NCBI GenBank assembly: GCA_026874595.1
Contig: CM049313.1
Span: 74,392,659-74,456,658 of the forward strand
Length of the DNA stretch: 64,000 nucleotides
Reading direction: 5' to 3'
Source of the DNA: Sipunculus nudus
Taxonomy: Eukaryota; Annelida; Sipuncula; Golfingiida; Sipunculidae
Part shown: positions 61,901 to 64,000 of the stretch, one piece after another
How positions within the stretch are numbered: position 1 is the stretch's first letter
Layout of the letters: each line of letters starts with the position of its first letter
Translations under genes and position numbers: made by a program
Notes under the pieces: generated by a model
Databases searched by the model: none
What the model saw: the letters and a program-made list of their open reading frames with translations, nothing else
Told to the model about the DNA's origin: nothing

Positions 61901-63859
61901 CATATAATGAAGGTAAGTTCACTGAACATAGCCATATTAGCCTTTGCATTCTCACCTGTAATTCATAGTACACATCAATGATCTTGCTCTTGTTTAGGGT
62001 GGTAGGTGGCACCACTGGTACAGACAGGTGTTCATCCCACACCGCTACATCCCCAGCCTCTGTTTCACCTTTTTCTACCCGGGTCACTTCCTGCCTTTCT
62101 CGTCTCTTTCCTTTCTTAGTTTTGTAATCTGCCACCTGAGTATAAAAGGTTTACCTTAAAGTTTCCATGTAATGGTGGTTTATACTCTATTTTTTATCAG
62201 AATATTTCCATTATTTTGAGCAAACATTTATCTATAACAGGAGAGATCATTGTATAAACATAAGCATTAATTGAAGAGTAACCTTATTAACAGTTAAAAA
62301 TAGTCATTTCCTGCATTTCATACAAGTTGGCTGCACCCAGTAACCTTTGCGAGCCATGCTTGTATTCATGCAGTAAGAAATTCTACAAACATGCAGAGGG
62401 ATTTACCAATATGCTGAGTTGGAACCCAACTTTTCTCGTTCATGTATGGTGTTGTTCGAAAGTACACTAAAAATTGCAAATGATTAGTCTGGTTTATGTA
62501 AATTGACAGTGTATCTGTAGGCCATGAGGCGTTGGCAAGAATGACGAAAATATTTGCATCCTCATGGGGCCTAAAAATGTGTTCCTCAGACCTAGACGTA
62601 AAGGCACTCTGACAGGCCAGTAATCTGGTCGTGATGTCAGAGGGCAAATATGGCGCTATCCAGCATGATGTCAGACTTAATGCTCTAGGTCAATATATCT
62701 TAAAGTATTATTCTGTAAACCTAATTACATGGTTATACAGAAGGTACATCCAACGATCAATTAATAATTGGTCGTCAGTCATTTGTTTGCTTCAAATCAT
62801 CAAACATGATTTTGTAACCAATTCAGACCACTACTGCCCACACAGTTACAGTCATGGTTTCTAATGAAAGGTTTGGTAGTTAAGTATTAGAGAGTGGTTC
62901 ATTAAACTAATTAGACTACATTTCCAAAACATTGTTTCATAATGCTGAGGGACACACAGGGCCACCTACCATGATCAGAGACACTCTAGAGAACATGACA
63001 GACACCTTGCTTTCATTTTGCACTGCACCATGTATACGAATCTCCTCTCCTGAGATGAAGCCAGACTTGTCCACATTCCAGTCGATTGTAACAGATCCCG
63101 ATACACAACAAGGTCCCCCTACATGCTTCCTCTTACAGATCTCTATCTTTTCCTATAAAATGTATAGAGTTACTCATTCATCAGGGATATTTTTAATTAA
63201 ATAAAAGTTGCCATCAAAACAAGATGGTCACTAAGACAACCTTAAATGATGACATCACATGGTCTGAACAGATTTACTGCAGCTTATGTACAGTGTCACC
63301 TGTAGGTGGCAGCACCTTACAAACATCCCATTACAACCCATTTTCTGTAAATAAAATGTGGTAAGATCAGATGTGGAGACTTAGAACCAATGGTTGGTCC
63401 AGTACATGTCCCCCTGTTCAACACTGACTGACTGCAGGTGTATCATGTGTATGTGTTCTTGTTTTTATTGTGCATATGTAGATATTAATAAATCACTAAT
63501 ATCTGACATATCCCTTCTCTTGCCACAAATTCCAATACCCAACAATATGTCTTTTTTTGCATGAAAACCAACACATTTTGAGCCCACAATATTATCTGAA
63601 TCTACAGTAAGGGTGAGGTTACTCACAGCAGCTTGTGGGAGGAAGTTGAGGTTAAGACCACTGATGATTCTGAAAGGTTTCCTTGTGAATAGGTCAGGTT
63701 CTATCTCTCTCTGTAACACCACCTCAGCCCAGTACTTGATGTGGCCGTATGAACCTTCAAATGTCGACGGCATCTGTGCGGGAAGCTTGAACTCAAATGG
63801 CAAGGTATAATTACCCAATGGCAGACAGCCATCTTCAAGGATGATATCTCCATCATGCC
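58615..63859 (-). CDS. Alpha-arrestin (arrestin-domain-containing protein), partial at 5' end
   Basis: Five minus-strand exons join in phase: 63,859-63,627, 63,152-62,970, 62,135-61,956, 61,661-61,217 and 58,985-58,615, giving about 470 codons. The first has the end of the arrestin N-domain, with the hallmark LPFEFKLPAQMPSTFEGSYG and then IKYWAEVVLQR. The second and third form the arrestin C-domain (GSVTIDWNVDKSGFISGEEI, VQNESKVSV, then VPPTTL and IIDVYYELQ). The long tail is Ser/Pro/Thr-rich. Alpha-arrestins are cytosolic/endosomal adaptors that link membrane cargo to ubiquitin ligases or ESCRT. The tail has PTAP (61,425-61,436) and PSAP (61,260-61,271), the TSG101-binding signature also known from ARRDC1. 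No PPxY, the usual NEDD4-ligase site, is visible in these exons. The start codon and first N-domain exons lie beyond base 64,000. Confidence 0.85.
58986..61166. other. Probable last intron of the arrestin gene
   Basis: No exon recognised. It contains dispersed repeat copy B at 60,700-60,860. Small frames near 60.1-60.3 kb have no recognisable content. Confidence 0.5.
60700..60860 (+). repeat. Dispersed repeat, copy B
   Basis: Second copy of the repeat at 58,045-58,210, same orientation and about 2.65 kb away; roughly 75-80% similar by eye. It lies within the probable last intron. Confidence 0.7.
61217..61661 (-). CDS. Arrestin gene: C-domain end and tail exon with PTAP and PSAP
   Basis: Acceptor TTTTTAG|TTCC; 148 codons plus one base. 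It opens with FLAEIEDQPYRPILVYKDIY and IGTEPINLKVMK, the last arrestin strands. A Pro/Ala/Thr-rich tail follows, with PTAP in TAAPTAPTLD and PSAP in QVAPSAPSEN. A good donor, TCAG|GTGAGA, ends the exon at 61,217. If it is not used, the frame continues only to a TGA at 61,167-61,169 (16 further codons), giving an alternative short C-terminus. Confidence 0.8.
61956..62135 (-). CDS. Arrestin gene: C-domain exon, part 2
   Basis: Acceptor TACTCAG|GTGGC, donor TTACAG|GTGAGA. 180 nt, 60 codons, phase 0 on both sides. A basic stretch (KTKKGKRRERQ) leads into an acidic loop and HLSVPVVPPTTLNKSKIIDV, the conserved strand pair of the arrestin C-domain, ending YYELQ. Confidence 0.85.
62970..63152 (-). 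CDS. Arrestin gene: C-domain exon, part 1
   Basis: Acceptor TTTTATAG|GAAAAG, donor ATG|GTAGGT. 183 nt, 61 codons, phase 0 on both sides. It encodes KRKHVGGPCCVSGSVTIDW, KSGFISGEEIRIHGAVQNES and VMFSRVSLIM, matching the arrestin C-domain opening (G.I...v....G...GE.i.i...v.N.S). Confidence 0.85.
63627..63859 (-). CDS. Arrestin gene: N-domain exon
   Basis: Acceptor TTTCTGCAG|GG and donor GCT|GTGAGT. 233 nt (2 nt plus 77 codons); it needs one base from the upstream exon outside the window. It encodes HDGDIILEDGCLPLG, then the LPFEFKLP...FEG..G.IKYW signature and LFTRKPFRIISGLNL, the linker to the C-domain. Confidence 0.85.
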
Positions 63860-64000
63860 CTGCAGAAAGAAGTTTTATCTTTTACATACTGACATCATAA
63901 ATCAAGGATCCGCCCAGTATGTCAAACTCATTGTGAAATTATTAGTTTTACAGCCTGCAGCTACTGTGGGGATTATAACATAATTGACTATACTTTCACA

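Noticed and set aside
62366-62647. 93-codon minus-strand frame between arrestin exons
   Set aside because: The flanking exons join in phase without it, and it has no good splice sites or arrestin signature.
1-64000. CRISPR arrays, bacterial operons or ribosomal RNA genes
   Set aside because: No regularly spaced direct repeats with unique spacers, no prokaryotic gene layout and no rRNA-like stretches; the regular repeats are eukaryotic minisatellites.

Overview
This window looks like nuclear DNA from an invertebrate animal, most probably a bivalve mollusc. Coding exons are short, in phase and separated by GT-AG introns. Intergenic DNA is AT-rich and full of low-complexity tracts, and there is a dispersed repeat family whose 3' ends carry degenerate GGAC/GACGG/CCGG strings, a style I associate with bivalve genomes. 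The species is inferred, not read from a marker gene.

Layout. (1) 1-8.7 kb: mostly non-coding. It holds a speculative four-exon plus-strand model (419-4087) and two neighbouring related MITE-like elements with TA target sites (5416-5952 and 5973-6593). (2) 8.76-11.86 kb: a dead CR1/L2-group LINE on the minus strand, with recognisable reverse transcriptase, a 188-bp internal tandem duplication and a poly(T) expansion. A fragment of a second reverse transcriptase follows. (3) 11.9-22.6 kb: no supported gene; (TA)n and many G/C homopolymers. (4) 22,601-24,976, minus: one uninterrupted 791-codon gene for an acidic, Ser/Thr-rich coiled-coil protein with two TQT motifs of the dynein light chain (LC8) binding type. 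(5) 25-34.6 kb: no gene beyond a doubtful ORF; a third MITE copy and a strong 23-bp-stem hairpin. (6) 34.6-37.9 kb: a 2.3-kb minisatellite of a 41-bp unit (about 56 copies) with an internal 869-bp duplication, ending in a fold-back structure that contains the array motif. (7) 39.3-48.2 kb and 56.2-57.9 kb: several copies of one composite non-autonomous repeat family. It has a palindromic head, a CAGCTGAG-type tail and tandem internal units rich in nuclear-receptor half sites, including perfect AGGTCAnnnTGACCT palindromes. (8) 53.8 kb: one isolated coding-like exon on the minus strand. (9) 58.6-63.9 kb, minus: five in-phase exons of an alpha-arrestin (arrestin-domain-containing) gene whose N-terminal exons lie beyond the window. 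Its tail has one PTAP and one PSAP motif, as used to recruit TSG101/ESCRT-I.

The supported genes (coiled-coil protein, alpha-arrestin, orphan exon) are independent transcription units, so no operon-like cooperation is implied. The most distinctive features are the element-borne tandem array of consensus estrogen-response-element palindromes at 56.4-57.7 kb and the alpha-arrestin with two late-domain motifs.
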